From assembly GCF_002798015.1 (NCBI RefSeq), contig NZ_PGTZ01000006.1:930001-994000 (forward strand): 64,000 nt of DNA, in the 5' to 3' direction. Both the position numbers and the translations under genes were made by a program. The notes under the pieces are model-generated. The model did no database searches. It was not told where the DNA came from and worked only from the letters and a program-made list of their open reading frames with translations. This document shows, in pieces, positions 30,022-38,658 of this stretch (the first letter of the stretch is position 1; every line of letters starts with the position of its first letter). Origin of the DNA: Luteimicrobium subarcticum. Its GTDB lineage: Bacteria; Actinomycetota; Actinomycetes; Actinomycetales; Cellulomonadaceae.

Positions 30022-30717
30022 CTACCCGGACGTCCCCGCCGACGGGCAGAGCGCGGCGACGGCGCAGCGGCCGCACGCGGGCTTGCGCGCCGCGCACACG
30101 CGGCGGCCCTCGAAGATCAGGCGGTGCGACATCATCGTCCAGTCCTTGCGCGGGATGAGGGCGGCGATGTCGGCCTCGATCTTCACGGGGTCGTCCTGGG
30201 TGGTCCACCCGAGGCGTGTCGAGACCCGCTTGACGTGCGTGTCGACGGTGATGCCGGGGACGCCGAACGCGTTCCCGAGGACGACGTTCGCCGTCTTGCG
30301 ACCGACCCCGGGCAGCGTGACGAGGTCGGCGAGCCGCCCCGGCACGTCGCCGTCGAAGCGCTCCACGAGCGCCTGCCCGAGCCCGAGCAGGGACGTCGCC
30401 TTGGCCCGGAAGAACCCGAGCGGACGCAGGAGGGTCTCGAGCTCGTCGCGGTCGGCGGCGGCGTACCCGGCCGCGTCGGGGTAGCGCGAGAACAGGGTCG
30501 GGGTGACCTGGTTGACGCGCACGTCCGTCGTCTGGGCCGAGAGCACCGTGGCGACGAGCAGCTCGAGCGGGTTCGTGAAGTCGAGCTCGCAGCGGGCGTC
30601 GGGGAAGGCCTCGGCGAGCAGCCGGTCGACCTTGCGCGCCCGGCGCACGAGCGCGGTGTGCGAGACCGCCGGCGCGGCGGGACGGAGGGCGGGGGCTTGC
30701 GCGGTGGACCGTGGCAC
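30022..30717 (-). CDS. nth: endonuclease III
   Basis: The 231-aa base-excision-repair enzyme removes oxidised pyrimidines and cuts the abasic site. The HhH motif [18 protein letters not shown] carries the catalytic Lys, and [10 protein letters not shown] carries the catalytic Asp. The C-terminal [17 protein letters not shown] provides the four Cys of the 4Fe-4S cluster. It starts at the GTG at 30715-30717, six bases after TAGGCT on the minus strand, so the transcript is probably leaderless. Its proximity to the Crp-family gene is conserved in actinobacteria. Confidence 0.92.
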   Translation of the reverse strand: MPRSTAQAPALRPAAPAVSHTALVRRARKVDRLLAEAFPDARCELDFTNPLELLVATVLSAQTTDVRVNQVTPTLFSRYPDAAGYAAADRDELETLLRPLGFFRAKATSLLGLGQALVERFDGDVPGRLADLVTLPGVGRKTANVVLGNAFGVPGITVDTHVKRVSTRLGWTTQDDPVKIEADIAALIPRKDWTMMSHRLIFEGRRVCAARKPACGRCAVAALCPSAGTSG

Positions 30718-30723
30718 GTCGCC

Positions 30724-30729
30724 AGCCTA
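30724..30729 (-). promoter_or_regulatory. -10 box of nth (leaderless)
   Basis: TAGGCT on the minus strand, six bases before the GTG of nth. The -35 region is not clear. Confidence 0.45.
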
Positions 30730-30757
30730 GGGAGGGCCACCGACGTGTGTCCGTCGG

Positions 30758-30796
30758 TTGCCCCTGGCAAGCCGTTTCAGCAATTTCCTGTACTAT
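30758..30796 (+). promoter_or_regulatory. promoter with overlapping inverted repeat
   Basis: TTGCC-CCT-GGCAA (30758-30770) is a perfect inverted repeat that reaches into the -35 region of a strong-looking -10 box TACTAT (30791-30796). It would drive the secreted protein at 30829 and offers an operator. Confidence 0.45.
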
Positions 30797-30828
30797 CCCG
30801 CTGCCGACGCGGCGACCCACAGGGGGTC

Positions 30829-31665
30829 ATGCGTCAGAATCGAGTCACCAGCATGGTCCGCACGTCGCTCACCGTCACCGCCCTCACCGGGGCCCTCGTC
30901 CTCGCGGGCGCAGCAGCTCCCGCCCTCGCCGCAGGCACGACCGACCCCTCGGGTCCGTCCACCGCGCGCATCGCGGCGCTCGCCGCGACGGCCGGCGACG
31001 CCTCGACCACCGCCTCCACGGTCAAGGCCACGGTCACGGCCCTCCCCGACGTCACCGTCGTGCGCGACGGCAGCGTCCGCGTCAACGTGACCATCACGCT
31101 CTCGCGTGCGCTCCAGACCGGCGAGGTCGCCGCGCTCGCCTACGGCCCCGCGTCGGCGGAGGAGCCGAACATCCTCGCGGTCAGCGGCACCGGCACCACC
31201 CTGAAGGCGGCCTTCCTCGTCCGTGACACCGCGGCGAGTGGCACCTGGGTCGTCGACGCGATGGGCGTCGGCGGCGCCCCGAACTACCCCACGCTCTTCG
31301 AGAGCTACCGCACGTTCCACGTCAAGCGCCCCACCGTCATCAGCCTGCACTCGAACCACGGCACCGCCCACGTCGGCGGCAGCGTCGCCTTCACGGGCCA
31401 GCTCAACCGCCTCCTGCCGACGGGCAGCAGCACGGCGTACAGCGGCTTCGCGGGTCAGATCGTGCGGATCTACGCCGACCCGGTCGGCTCCGCGCCCAAG
31501 AAGGTCGTCGCGACGGCTCGCACCACCTCGACGGGCGCGTTCTCGCGCACCCTGACGCTCGACGCGACCGCGACCTACACCGCGACCTACGGCGGCGTCG
31601 TCGGACCGGCTGCGGCGTACGCGCCGAAGACGAGCTCGTCGCTCGTCGTGCACGTGGTGCGCTGA
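30829..31665 (+). CDS. secreted protein of unknown function
   Basis: The 278-aa protein has a signal peptide (TVTALTGALVLAGAAAPALAA) and then a beta-rich, Thr/Ser/Val-rich mature part without Cys. Segments such as VTVVRDGSVRVNVTITLS and FSRTLTLDATATYTATYGG recall immunoglobulin-like beta-sandwich repeats of cell-surface proteins. The ATG at 30829 follows AGGGGG; a second ATG at 30853 is possible. No family is recognised. It stands alone with its own promoter. Confidence 0.7.
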   Translation: MRQNRVTSMVRTSLTVTALTGALVLAGAAAPALAAGTTDPSGPSTARIAALAATAGDASTTASTVKATVTALPDVTVVRDGSVRVNVTITLSRALQTGEVAALAYGPASAEEPNILAVSGTGTTLKAAFLVRDTAASGTWVVDAMGVGGAPNYPTLFESYRTFHVKRPTVISLHSNHGTAHVGGSVAFTGQLNRLLPTGSSTAYSGFAGQIVRIYADPVGSAPKKVVATARTTSTGAFSRTLTLDATATYTATYGGVVGPAAAYAPKTSSSLVVHVVR

Positions 31666-31710
31666 CCCCGCGCCACCCGCTCTGCAGCACCCGCAGCAGA
31701 CCGCTCGCCG

Positions 31711-32121
31711 CTACCGCTCCCGTCGCGGCGTGGCGGCCACGAGCAGCAGCCCGCCGAGGATCGACGCGTTCTTCGCGAGCTGCAGCTTCTGCATCTGGCG
31801 CACCGACTCGTCCTCGTGCTCCCAGTAGCGGTGCCCGGCGAGCGTCGTCGGCACGAGGCTCGCCGCGAGGGCGAGCGCCGAGAGGCGCGGGAAGATGCCG
31901 AGGCCCATGGTGACGCCGGCGACGACCTTGAGCGCCCCGTCGGCCTTGACGACCTGCACGGGCTCGACCTCCGCGGGGATCTGGTCGAGGACGGGGTCGA
32001 GCACCGACCCGGCGGCCGGCGCCTTGCCGGCGGGGTTCTGGAACGCGTCCAACCCGCCGACCACGAAGATCGAGGCGAGCAGGGGACGGGCGACGACGGG
32101 GACGAGGGACCTGAGGCTCAT
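31711..32121 (-). CDS. DoxX-family membrane protein
   Basis: The 136-aa protein has about four hydrophobic segments and the DoxX hallmarks ARPLLASIFVVGGLDAFQNP at the N-terminus, VVAGVTMGLGIFPRLSALAL in the middle and MQKLQLAKNASILGGLLLVA at the end. DoxX proteins are small inner-membrane proteins linked to redox or oxidative stress handling. The ATG at 32119-32121 has GGAGAAG at good distance. Divergent from crp across 259 bases. Confidence 0.8.
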   Translation of the reverse strand: MSLRSLVPVVARPLLASIFVVGGLDAFQNPAGKAPAAGSVLDPVLDQIPAEVEPVQVVKADGALKVVAGVTMGLGIFPRLSALALAASLVPTTLAGHRYWEHEDESVRQMQKLQLAKNASILGGLLLVAATPRRER

Positions 32122-32285
32122 CGGGCTTCTCCGCGGTGATCGGTGGGTCGGGACCGGTGCAGCCTCTCGCGCCACGCGAGCCCCCGCACCCGGACGCACG
32201 GGCGGACGCCGCGGACGCGTCGCGCGGACGTCCGGCCCCGGTTGCGGCGCGTGCTCGCGGCGGCGACGTCGGGAATGCGGCAGAC

Positions 32286-32301
32286 TGTGACCTGCGGCAC
32301 G
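32286..32301. promoter_or_regulatory. weak Crp-like site upstream of crp
   Basis: TGTGA-CCTGCG-GCACG keeps eight of ten Crp consensus positions and lies 80 bases before the crp-family start. It could mediate autoregulation. The rest of the 259-base gap shows nothing clear. Confidence 0.3.
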
Positions 32302-32380
32302 GCTGCGCCCACGGGCCCGCACGCCGCACGCCGGCGTCTCGACCCCCTGCCGCCGGCCCGACGACGAAGGACTGGACGGC

Positions 32381-33058
32381 GTGGACGACGAGGTTGTTCT
32401 CAAGGCACCGCTCTTCGCGACCATGGAGCCTGACGAGACCCGCAAGCTCTTCGAGTCGATGGCCAAGGTGTCGCTGACGCGCGGCGAGGTGCTCTTCCAC
32501 GAGGGAGAGCCGGGCGACCGCTTGTACGTGATCGCGCGCGGCAAGATCAAGCTCGGCCGGCGTGCCCCCGACGGCCGGGAGAACCTGCTCTCCGTCCTCG
32601 GCCCGGGCGAGATGTTCGGCGAGCTGTCGCTGTTCGACCCGGGGCCGCGCACGGCCACGGCGAGCGCCGTGTCGGACGCCCTGCTGTTCGAGCTGCACAA
32701 CAAGCAGCTCGTCGAGTGGGTGGGCGAGCACCCCGTCGTCTCGACGCACCTGCTCCGCGCGCTCGCGCAGCGCCTGCGCCGCACCAACGACACCCTCGCC
32801 GACCTCGTCTTCTCGGACGTCCCAGGGCGTGTCGCCAAGGCCCTGCTCGACCTCGCGCACCGCTTCGGCGAGCAGACGGCGGACGGCGTGCGGGTCGCTC
32901 ACGACCTCACGCAGGAGGAGCTCGCGCAGCTCGTCGGCGCGTCCCGCGAGACGGTGAACAAGGCGCTCGCCGACTTCACGTCGCGCGGGTGGGTGCGCCG
33001 CGAGGGTCGCGCGGTCGTCCTGCTGGACATGGACCGCCTGGAGCGCCGCGCCCGCTGA
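32381..33058 (+). CDS. crp: Crp/Fnr-family cAMP-responsive regulator
   Basis: The 225-aa regulator corresponds to the actinobacterial Crp/GlxR. The cyclic-nucleotide pocket is complete: GEMFGELSLFDPGPRTATA, with Gly 80, Glu 81, Arg 90 and Thr 91. The C-terminal winged HTH DLTQEELAQLVGASRETVNKALADF (about 175-199) recognises TGTGA-N6-TCACA-type sites. It acts as a homodimer. The GTG start is preceded by GAAGGA. It is a global regulator of carbon use in relatives; in this window a strong match to its site precedes the ScyD-like gene. Confidence 0.88.
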   Translation: MDDEVVLKAPLFATMEPDETRKLFESMAKVSLTRGEVLFHEGEPGDRLYVIARGKIKLGRRAPDGRENLLSVLGPGEMFGELSLFDPGPRTATASAVSDALLFELHNKQLVEWVGEHPVVSTHLLRALAQRLRRTNDTLADLVFSDVPGRVAKALLDLAHRFGEQTADGVRVAHDLTQEELAQLVGASRETVNKALADFTSRGWVRREGRAVVLLDMDRLERRAR

Positions 33059-33130
33059 ACCCGTCCGGGCCCCGCTGGGCCGGTAGTCCCGCCGGGCCGG
33101 TACGGGCGTCGGGCCGCTGCGGCGAGGACG

Positions 33131-33607
33131 TCAGCCCTCGGCGACCTCGGCGAGCATCTCGACCTCGACGGGGGCGTCGAGCGGCAGCGACGCGACGCCG
33201 ACGGCGCTGCGCGCGTGGATCCCGGCCTCGTCGAAGATCGCGCCGATGGCGAGGCTCGCACCGTTCAGCACGAGCGGCTGCCCGGTGAACGACGGGTCTG
33301 ACGCGACGTAGCCGCCGATGCGCACGATCCGCACGCCGTCGAGCGTCCCGACGACCTGACGCACCGCGGCGAGCGCGTTGAGCACGCACACGCGCGCGAG
33401 CTCGGCCGCGTCGGCGGGGGCGACCAGCCCAGGCCCCTCGCCGACCTTGCCGGTCACGGCGAGCTTCCCGTCGACGAACGGCAGCTGCCCCGACACGTGC
33501 ACGAGGTTTCCGCTGCGGACCGCGGGCACGTACGCCGCGACGGGCGCCGCGACCTCCGGGAGCGTGACGCCGAGCTCGGCGAGCCGCGCCTCGACGCCCA
33601 CGGTCAC
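33131..33607 (-). CDS. RidA-family enamine/imine deaminase
   Basis: The 158-aa RidA/YjgF-family protein hydrolyses reactive enamine and imine intermediates of amino-acid metabolism. Visible are VRSGNLVHVSGQLPF, LNALAAVRQVVGTLDGVRIVRIGGYVAS with the substrate-binding Arg, and SLPLDAPVEVEMLAEV at the end. The chosen GTG start overlaps the stop of the DUF4177 gene (GTGA), so both are cotranscribed; a second GTG lies six bases inside. Convergent with crp. Confidence 0.85.
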   Translation of the reverse strand: MTVGVEARLAELGVTLPEVAAPVAAYVPAVRSGNLVHVSGQLPFVDGKLAVTGKVGEGPGLVAPADAAELARVCVLNALAAVRQVVGTLDGVRIVRIGGYVASDPSFTGQPLVLNGASLAIGAIFDEAGIHARSAVGVASLPLDAPVEVEMLAEVAEG

Positions 33608-33765
33608 TCCCCCGTCGGGCGCTTGAGGTAGGCGACGAGGCCGTTGCCGTCGGGCCCGGTCACGACCTGGACGAGCTCCCAGCCGTCCGCGCCCCACTGG
33701 TCGAGGACCGCCTTGGTGTTGTGGATGATCAGGGGGATGGTCGCGTACTCCCACGTGGTTGCCAT
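33604..33765 (-). CDS. DUF4177-like small protein
   Basis: A 53-aa protein, MATTWEYATIPLIIHNTKAVLDQWGADGWELVQVV and a short tail, with the Trp-Glu-Tyr start and the GxDGWELVQV signature of DUF4177. Function unknown; it commonly precedes RidA in actinobacteria. The ATG at 33763-33765 has TACGCT six bases upstream and no ribosome site, fitting a leaderless transcript. Confidence 0.8.
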   Translation of the reverse strand: MATTWEYATIPLIIHNTKAVLDQWGADGWELVQVVTGPDGNGLVAYLKRPTGE

Positions 33766-33771
33766 GGGGTG

Positions 33772-33777
33772 AGCGTA
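33772..33777 (-). promoter_or_regulatory. -10 box of DUF4177-ridA (leaderless)
   Basis: TACGCT on the minus strand, six bases before the ATG. Confidence 0.4.
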
Positions 33778-33850
33778 GCGTCGCGGGACGCACACACAAT
33801 TCGCACACGCGCGTCGCGCTCCCGCCCAGGGTTCGGACAGGCTGCTCCCG

Positions 33851-33856
33851 TAGCCT
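33851..33856 (+). promoter_or_regulatory. -10 box of the PBP gene (leaderless)
   Basis: TAGCCT, six bases before the ATG at 33863; no Shine-Dalgarno sequence is present. Confidence 0.45.
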
Positions 33857-33862
33857 GGGACC

Positions 33863-36289
33863 ATGCCCCACCCTGCTTCTGCGCGCCCCCGTTCCCGAGG
33901 ACACCAGGTCAACGGTTTCCAGCTGATCGCACTCCTCCTGGCGTTCGTCCTCGTGGCGGCGGTCGGCGGTGTGCTCGCAGCGGGCCTGTTCATCCCCGCG
34001 GCCGGCGCGGCGAAGGCGGTGACGGACACGAGCGCGAGGGTGTTCGACGACCTGCCGACCGAGCTCCGGGTCGGCACGCTGCCGCAGGCCTCGGTCGTGT
34101 ACGCGAACGACGGCAAGACCGTCATCGCCCGGTTCTACGACGAGAACCGCACGGTCGTCCCTCTGAGCAAGGTCTCGAAGGCGATGCAGGAGGCGATGGT
34201 CGCCGTCGAGGACAAGCGCTTCTACGAGCACGGCGGCATCGACATCACCGGCACGGTCCGCGCGCTCGTGAACAACGCGAGCGGCAAGGAGACGCAGGGT
34301 GCGTCGACGCTGACGCAGCAGTACGTCAAGAACATCCTCATCGAGAACGCGCTCGCGAAGGGCGACCCGGAGGCCGTCCAGGCCGCCCGGGCGCAGACGG
34401 CGGAGCGCAAGCTGCGTGAGGCGAAGCTCGCGATCTCGCTCGAGCAGAAGATGACGAAGAACCAGATCCTTGCGGGCTACCTCAACATCGCGCAGTTCGG
34501 CTCGCGCGTCTACGGGGTCGAGTCGGCCGCGCAGTACTACTTCTCGACGTCGGCGGCGAAGCTGACGCCGCTCCAGGCGGCGACCATCGCGGGCATCACG
34601 CAGGCGCCGAACCAGTTCGACCCGACGCTGAACCCGCAGGACTCGCAGCGCAAGCGCAACGTGGTGCTCAACGACCTGTACTCCCAGAACATCATCACGA
34701 AGGCGCAGTACGACAAGTACCGGACCACCCCGATCCAGAAGACCCTCAAGGTGAACAAGGCCGCAGTGGCCAACGGGTGCGGCGCCGGCAAGGACACCTC
34801 GCTGTTCTGCGACTACATCACCACCGTCATCAAGAACAACGACGACGAGGCCTTCTCGTCGTGGGGCAAGACGGCGACCGACCGCATGGTCTCCTTCATG
34901 CGCGGCGGCTACAAGGTCGTGACGACCCTCGACCTGAGCGATCAGCACGAGGCGCAGAAGCAGATCTCGCGCGGTGTGCCCGTCAACGGCAAGAAGACGC
35001 TGTCGCACACGACCACGAAGCAGGGTGCCCGCGTGGCCGTCCAGCTCGAGGCGGCGATCACCTCGGTGGAGCCCGGCACGGGCGAGATCCGCGCGATGGC
35101 GCAGAACGCGCCGTTCGACGGCGCAGAGACGTCGTCGATCAAGGGCGCGACGTCGATCAACTACACGGCCGACTACGCCCACGGCGGGTCCAACGGGTTC
35201 CAGGCGGGCTCGAGCTTCAAGCCGTACGTCCTCGCGGACTGGCTCAAGACCGGCCACTCGCTGTACCAGGAGGTGAACGGCAACCGGTCCAACTTCACCT
35301 TCAACGACTTCCACTCGACCTGCGCCAACTCGTTCACGCGGTCCAACAACCCGTGGCCCGTGGGCAACTCCGAGGGCGCGGCGCCCGGGATGGTCAGGGT
35401 CGACCACGCGACGGCCGACTCGATCAACCGTGCCTACGCGTCGATGGCCACGCAGCTCGACCTCTGCGACGTGGGCAAGACGGCCGTGTCGGTCGGGTGG
35501 CGGGCGTCCTCGGGCAGCACCGACGCCACGGACATCCAGATCACCCCCGCGATGATCCTCGGGACGCAGCAGACGTCCCCGCTCAGCCAGGCGGCCGCCT
35601 ACGCGACCTTCGCCTCGGGCGGGACGCACTGCGACCCCGTCGCGATCACGTCGATCACGGACCCCAAGGGCAAGGACGTCGCCGTCCCCAGCGCGAACTG
35701 CGACTCGAGCGCCCTCGACTCGGGCGTCGCCCAGACCGTGAACTACGCGCTCGAGAAGGTGCTCCAGCCCGGCGGGACCGCCCCGGGCCACGGGCTATCC
35801 GGCCGTGTCTCCGCCGGCAAGACGGGTACGACCAACGGCTCGGCCCAGACGTGGTTCATCGGCTACACCCCCCAGCTGTCGACCGCCGTGTGGGTCGGGA
35901 ACGCGCAGAACGACGTCTACCTGCAGCACATCGAGGTCGCCGGTTCGAAGGTGCTCGAGGGCGAGCAGGAGTGGCTCTACGGCGGCACCCTGGCCGCGCC
36001 GATCTGGCAGACCTACATGGACAAGGCCCTGTCGGGCCAGCCCGCCGAGGCGTTCGGCGCCCCGGACTACTCCCAGGTCAACGCGCCCGTGGCGCCCAAG
36101 CCGTCGACCTCCGACAACGGCACCGCGCAGGGCGGCGGCGACCAGGGTTCCACCGGTAACGGCGGCGGCACCGACAACAGCGGCGGCGGCAAGGGCAACG
36201 GCGGCGGGGACAGCTCCGGTGGCGGCAAGGGCAACGACGGCGGACGCGGCAACGGCGGCAACAACGACAACTCCGGCGGCGACAACTGA
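33863..36289 (+). CDS. ponA: class A penicillin-binding protein
   Basis: The 808-aa bifunctional peptidoglycan synthase has one N-terminal membrane helix (about 20-45). The GT51 transglycosylase shows VAVEDKRFYEHGGID with the catalytic Glu, GASTLTQQYVKN, and QNQILAGYLN-like and AAQYYF motifs. The transpeptidase has the SxxK serine in GSSFKPYVLADWL and the KTG box in SAGKTGTTNGSAQTWF. The last 80 residues are a Gly/Asn/Ser/Asp low-complexity tail, probably a flexible extracellular extension. The leaderless ATG is at 33863. The metallophosphoesterase follows with a four-base overlap at 36286-36289. Confidence 0.92.
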   Translation: MPHPASARPRSRGHQVNGFQLIALLLAFVLVAAVGGVLAAGLFIPAAGAAKAVTDTSARVFDDLPTELRVGTLPQASVVYANDGKTVIARFYDENRTVVPLSKVSKAMQEAMVAVEDKRFYEHGGIDITGTVRALVNNASGKETQGASTLTQQYVKNILIENALAKGDPEAVQAARAQTAERKLREAKLAISLEQKMTKNQILAGYLNIAQFGSRVYGVESAAQYYFSTSAAKLTPLQAATIAGITQAPNQFDPTLNPQDSQRKRNVVLNDLYSQNIITKAQYDKYRTTPIQKTLKVNKAAVANGCGAGKDTSLFCDYITTVIKNNDDEAFSSWGKTATDRMVSFMRGGYKVVTTLDLSDQHEAQKQISRGVPVNGKKTLSHTTTKQGARVAVQLEAAITSVEPGTGEIRAMAQNAPFDGAETSSIKGATSINYTADYAHGGSNGFQAGSSFKPYVLADWLKTGHSLYQEVNGNRSNFTFNDFHSTCANSFTRSNNPWPVGNSEGAAPGMVRVDHATADSINRAYASMATQLDLCDVGKTAVSVGWRASSGSTDATDIQITPAMILGTQQTSPLSQAAAYATFASGGTHCDPVAITSITDPKGKDVAVPSANCDSSALDSGVAQTVNYALEKVLQPGGTAPGHGLSGRVSAGKTGTTNGSAQTWFIGYTPQLSTAVWVGNAQNDVYLQHIEVAGSKVLEGEQEWLYGGTLAAPIWQTYMDKALSGQPAEAFGAPDYSQVNAPVAPKPSTSDNGTAQGGGDQGSTGNGGGTDNSGGGKGNGGGDSSGGGKGNDGGRGNGGNNDNSGGDN

Positions 36290-37227
36290 GCGCGGGGCGC
36301 GCCCTCGCCGCGACGTTCGCGGCGGGGGTCGCGGTCGGGGCTGCCGGTCTCGCGTACGCGCACTGGGAGGCGTCGCAGTACCGTCTGCGGCGTGAGACCG
36401 TCCCCGTGCTCGCCCCCGGGCAGCCGGACCTCACGATCCTGCACCTGTCGGACCTGCACCTGACGCCCGCCCAGCGCGACAAGGTCGAGTGGGTCCGGTC
36501 GCTGGCGGACCTGGAGCCCGACCTCGTCGTCGACACGGGCGACAACATGGCGCACCTGCGTGCCCTGCCGCCCCTGCTGGAGGCGCTCGGCCCGCTGACC
36601 CGGTTCCCGGGCGCGTTCGTCATGGGCTCGAACGACTACTTCTCGCCGCGGATGAAGAACCCCGCGCGCTACCTGACGAAGGACTCGCGCGGCCCGGACG
36701 GCCCGCGCATCGGACGTCCGCGCGACCTCCCCGCCGACGACCTCGCCCGCGAGCTGACGCGGGCCGGCTGGGTCGACCTCGACAACCGCCGCGACACGAT
36801 CACGCTGCCGGACGGACGTCTCGTGGAGCTGGTCGGCGTGGACGACCCGCATCTCGAGCTGGACCGCTTCCCGGAGCGGGTCACGGAACCCGACCCGACG
36901 AGCGTCCTGCGCCTGGGGGTCGCGCACGCGCCCTACCGTCGCGTCCTGGACGACATGTACGACGACGGGGCCGAGCTGATCCTGGCCGGGCACACGCACG
37001 GCGGCCAGCTCTGCGTCCCGGGTCTCGGCGCGCTCGTCACGAACTGCGACCTCGACCGCGCCCGCGCGAAGGGCGTGCACGGCTGGCCCGGCGCGCGCCC
37101 GGACACCCCGGAGGGTGCGGGGTCGACGTGGCTCGAGGTGTGCGGCGGCCTGGGGACGAACCCGTACACGCCGTTCCGGTTCGCGTGCCGTCCGGAGGCG
37201 GTCCTCCTCACCCTCACCGCCCGCTGA
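36286..37227 (+). CDS. membrane-anchored metallophosphoesterase, CTG start
   Basis: The calcineurin-like phosphoesterase motifs are intact: LHLSDLHLTPAQ (DxH), DTGDNMAH (GDN), GSNDYF (GN[H/D]-like) and AGHTHGGQLCVPG (GHTH). The family normally begins with a membrane helix and a YxLRRxxVPVLxPG segment. Both are present here (ALAATFAAGVAVGAAGLAY and SQYRLRRETVPVLAPG), but the first ATG or GTG in frame is only at 36406, after them. The only start that keeps them is CTG at 36286, which overlaps the PBP stop as CTGA. I therefore annotate 313 aa from CTG; if that is wrong, the protein would be 273 aa from 36406. Substrate unknown. Confidence 0.75.
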   Translation: MSAGRALAATFAAGVAVGAAGLAYAHWEASQYRLRRETVPVLAPGQPDLTILHLSDLHLTPAQRDKVEWVRSLADLEPDLVVDTGDNMAHLRALPPLLEALGPLTRFPGAFVMGSNDYFSPRMKNPARYLTKDSRGPDGPRIGRPRDLPADDLARELTRAGWVDLDNRRDTITLPDGRLVELVGVDDPHLELDRFPERVTEPDPTSVLRLGVAHAPYRRVLDDMYDDGAELILAGHTHGGQLCVPGLGALVTNCDLDRARAKGVHGWPGARPDTPEGAGSTWLEVCGGLGTNPYTPFRFACRPEAVLLTLTAR

Positions 37228-37240
37228 CCCGCGTCCGCCG

Positions 37241-38536
37241 TCAGGTGCGGGCGGGCAGGACGTCCGTCACGTGCGCGGCGAGGTGCGCACCGACGTCGAG
37301 CGACCGGTCGTACATCCACCGGATCTGCAGCCCGTCCCACAGCGCGACGAGCCAGGCGGCCTCGTCCGCGGGGTCGCGGTGCGGCGGCAGGTCGCCGTCG
37401 GCGCGCGCCGCCTCGAACACGGCGGTGAACGACGCGACGGTGCGGCGGTACCGGCGCTCGAAGTAGGCGTGCGCGGGGTGGTCGGGCGTCACGGCCTCGC
37501 ACGACAGCACGGCGTACACCTCGACGAGCCCGGGCTCGTCGAGGGCGTTGGCCCGCGCCCCGTCGGGGAGCGACTCGAGCAGCTCGCGCGCGCCGCTCGC
37601 GGCTGCCAGCCCGACCCGGTCGACGATCTGCGCGTCGCGCGCCACGAGGACCGCCCGCAGCAGGTCCTCCTTGGTCGCGTAGTGGTGGAACAGGGTCGAC
37701 TTGGACACGCCGACGCGCTCGGCGACGTCCCGCATGCTCGTGTCCCCGTACCCCTCGGCCGCGAACAGCCGCGTCGCGTCGGCGAGGATCTGCGCCCGCC
37801 GTTCGCGGCCCTTCGCGTACCCCTCGACGGGCACGTCGTCGTCCGCGGCGAGCTCGAGTGCGGGGAACGGCGCGTGGCCCGCGAGCCCAGAGGGCGTGGA
37901 ACCTCCGGCTGAGGACGGACCCGCACCCGTCCCCGGCAGCGCGCCCGCGCCGACGGGGTCGGCGAGCAGGCGCTCGTGCCGCGCGAGGGCCGGCACGACC
38001 TGCACCCGGTCGGGCAGGTAGAGCTCGAGCACCTGCAGGCCGTCCCACGCGGCGGCGACGCGCAGCGCCTCGTCGGACGCGTCGCGGCCGGCGTCGACGG
38101 TGCCGCGCGCCTGCGCGGCGCGGATCAGCGGGACGGACAGCGTCGCGAGGTCGTCGTAACGCTGCTTCATGCGCTCGTGCGCGGGGTGCGACCGCGCGGC
38201 CGCCTCACCCGCGAGCGCCGAGAACAGTGCGAGGTAGCCGGGTGTCTCGGCGTTGTGGCGCGCGATGTCGGCGAACCACAGGCCGTCCGTCGGACGCCCG
38301 TGCGTGGTGCGGTTCTCGTCCTCGAAGCGCCCGACGACGGCGAGCAGGATCTCGTCCTTGGACGCGAAGTGGCGGCGGAGGGCGGGGTGCGTGAGCCCGG
38401 CGGCGGACGCGATGTCGCGCAGGGAGGTGGCGCGGTAGCCGGGGTCGACGAAGAGCTGCTGGGCGGCGTCGAGGATCTCGCCCCGGGTGCGCGCACCTCG
38501 CGCGCTGCGGGGTGCTGCCGTCGTCGTCGCCGTCAT
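37241..38536 (-). CDS. tandem TetR-family regulator
   Basis: The 431-aa protein contains two complete TetR repressors in one chain. HTH 1 is RGEILDAAQQLFVDPGYRAT...IASAAGLTHPALRRHFASKDEI (about residues 17-65). HTH 2 is RAQILADATRLFAAEGYGDTS...ERVGVSKSTLFHHYATKEDL (about 255-300). Each is followed by its own helical ligand domain ending in WDGLQ. A Gly/Ser/Pro linker (about 210-235) joins them. The chain would act as an intramolecular dimer. It is divergent from the MFS-GH3 operon and probably represses it in the absence of a sugar. The ATG follows TAACAT by six bases (leaderless). Confidence 0.85.
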   Translation of the reverse strand: MTATTTAAPRSARGARTRGEILDAAQQLFVDPGYRATSLRDIASAAGLTHPALRRHFASKDEILLAVVGRFEDENRTTHGRPTDGLWFADIARHNAETPGYLALFSALAGEAAARSHPAHERMKQRYDDLATLSVPLIRAAQARGTVDAGRDASDEALRVAAAWDGLQVLELYLPDRVQVVPALARHERLLADPVGAGALPGTGAGPSSAGGSTPSGLAGHAPFPALELAADDDVPVEGYAKGRERRAQILADATRLFAAEGYGDTSMRDVAERVGVSKSTLFHHYATKEDLLRAVLVARDAQIVDRVGLAAASGARELLESLPDGARANALDEPGLVEVYAVLSCEAVTPDHPAHAYFERRYRRTVASFTAVFEAARADGDLPPHRDPADEAAWLVALWDGLQIRWMYDRSLDVGAHLAAHVTDVLPART

Positions 38537-38542
38537 GCTGTG

Positions 38543-38568
38543 ATGTTACCAAGAGGTCGGGTTATAGT
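38543..38568. promoter_or_regulatory. divergent promoters of tandem-TetR and MFS-GH3
   Basis: TAACAT on the minus strand (38543-38548) lies six bases before the TetR ATG. TATAGT on the plus strand (38563-38568) is a good -10 box for the transporter operon. AGGTCGG and AGTCGGTCGG repeats around these boxes are possible operators, but no clean palindrome is visible. Confidence 0.4.
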
Positions 38569-38658
38569 TTCCAGTCGGTCGGCTTTCTGTTGTACGGTCG
38601 CTCCACGACGCCGCGTCGACGACGACGAGCCCGGCGATCAGGACGAAGGAACGACCCC

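Noticed and set aside
33059-33130. GGGCC-rich hairpin between crp and ridA as a terminator
   Set aside because: Stems are short with a bulge and compete with each other; similar GC stems arise often by chance here.
38541-38556. TGTGAT-containing stretch as a Crp site for the MFS-GH3 operon
   Set aside because: Only one half-site is present; the second half (CAAGA) does not match TCACA.
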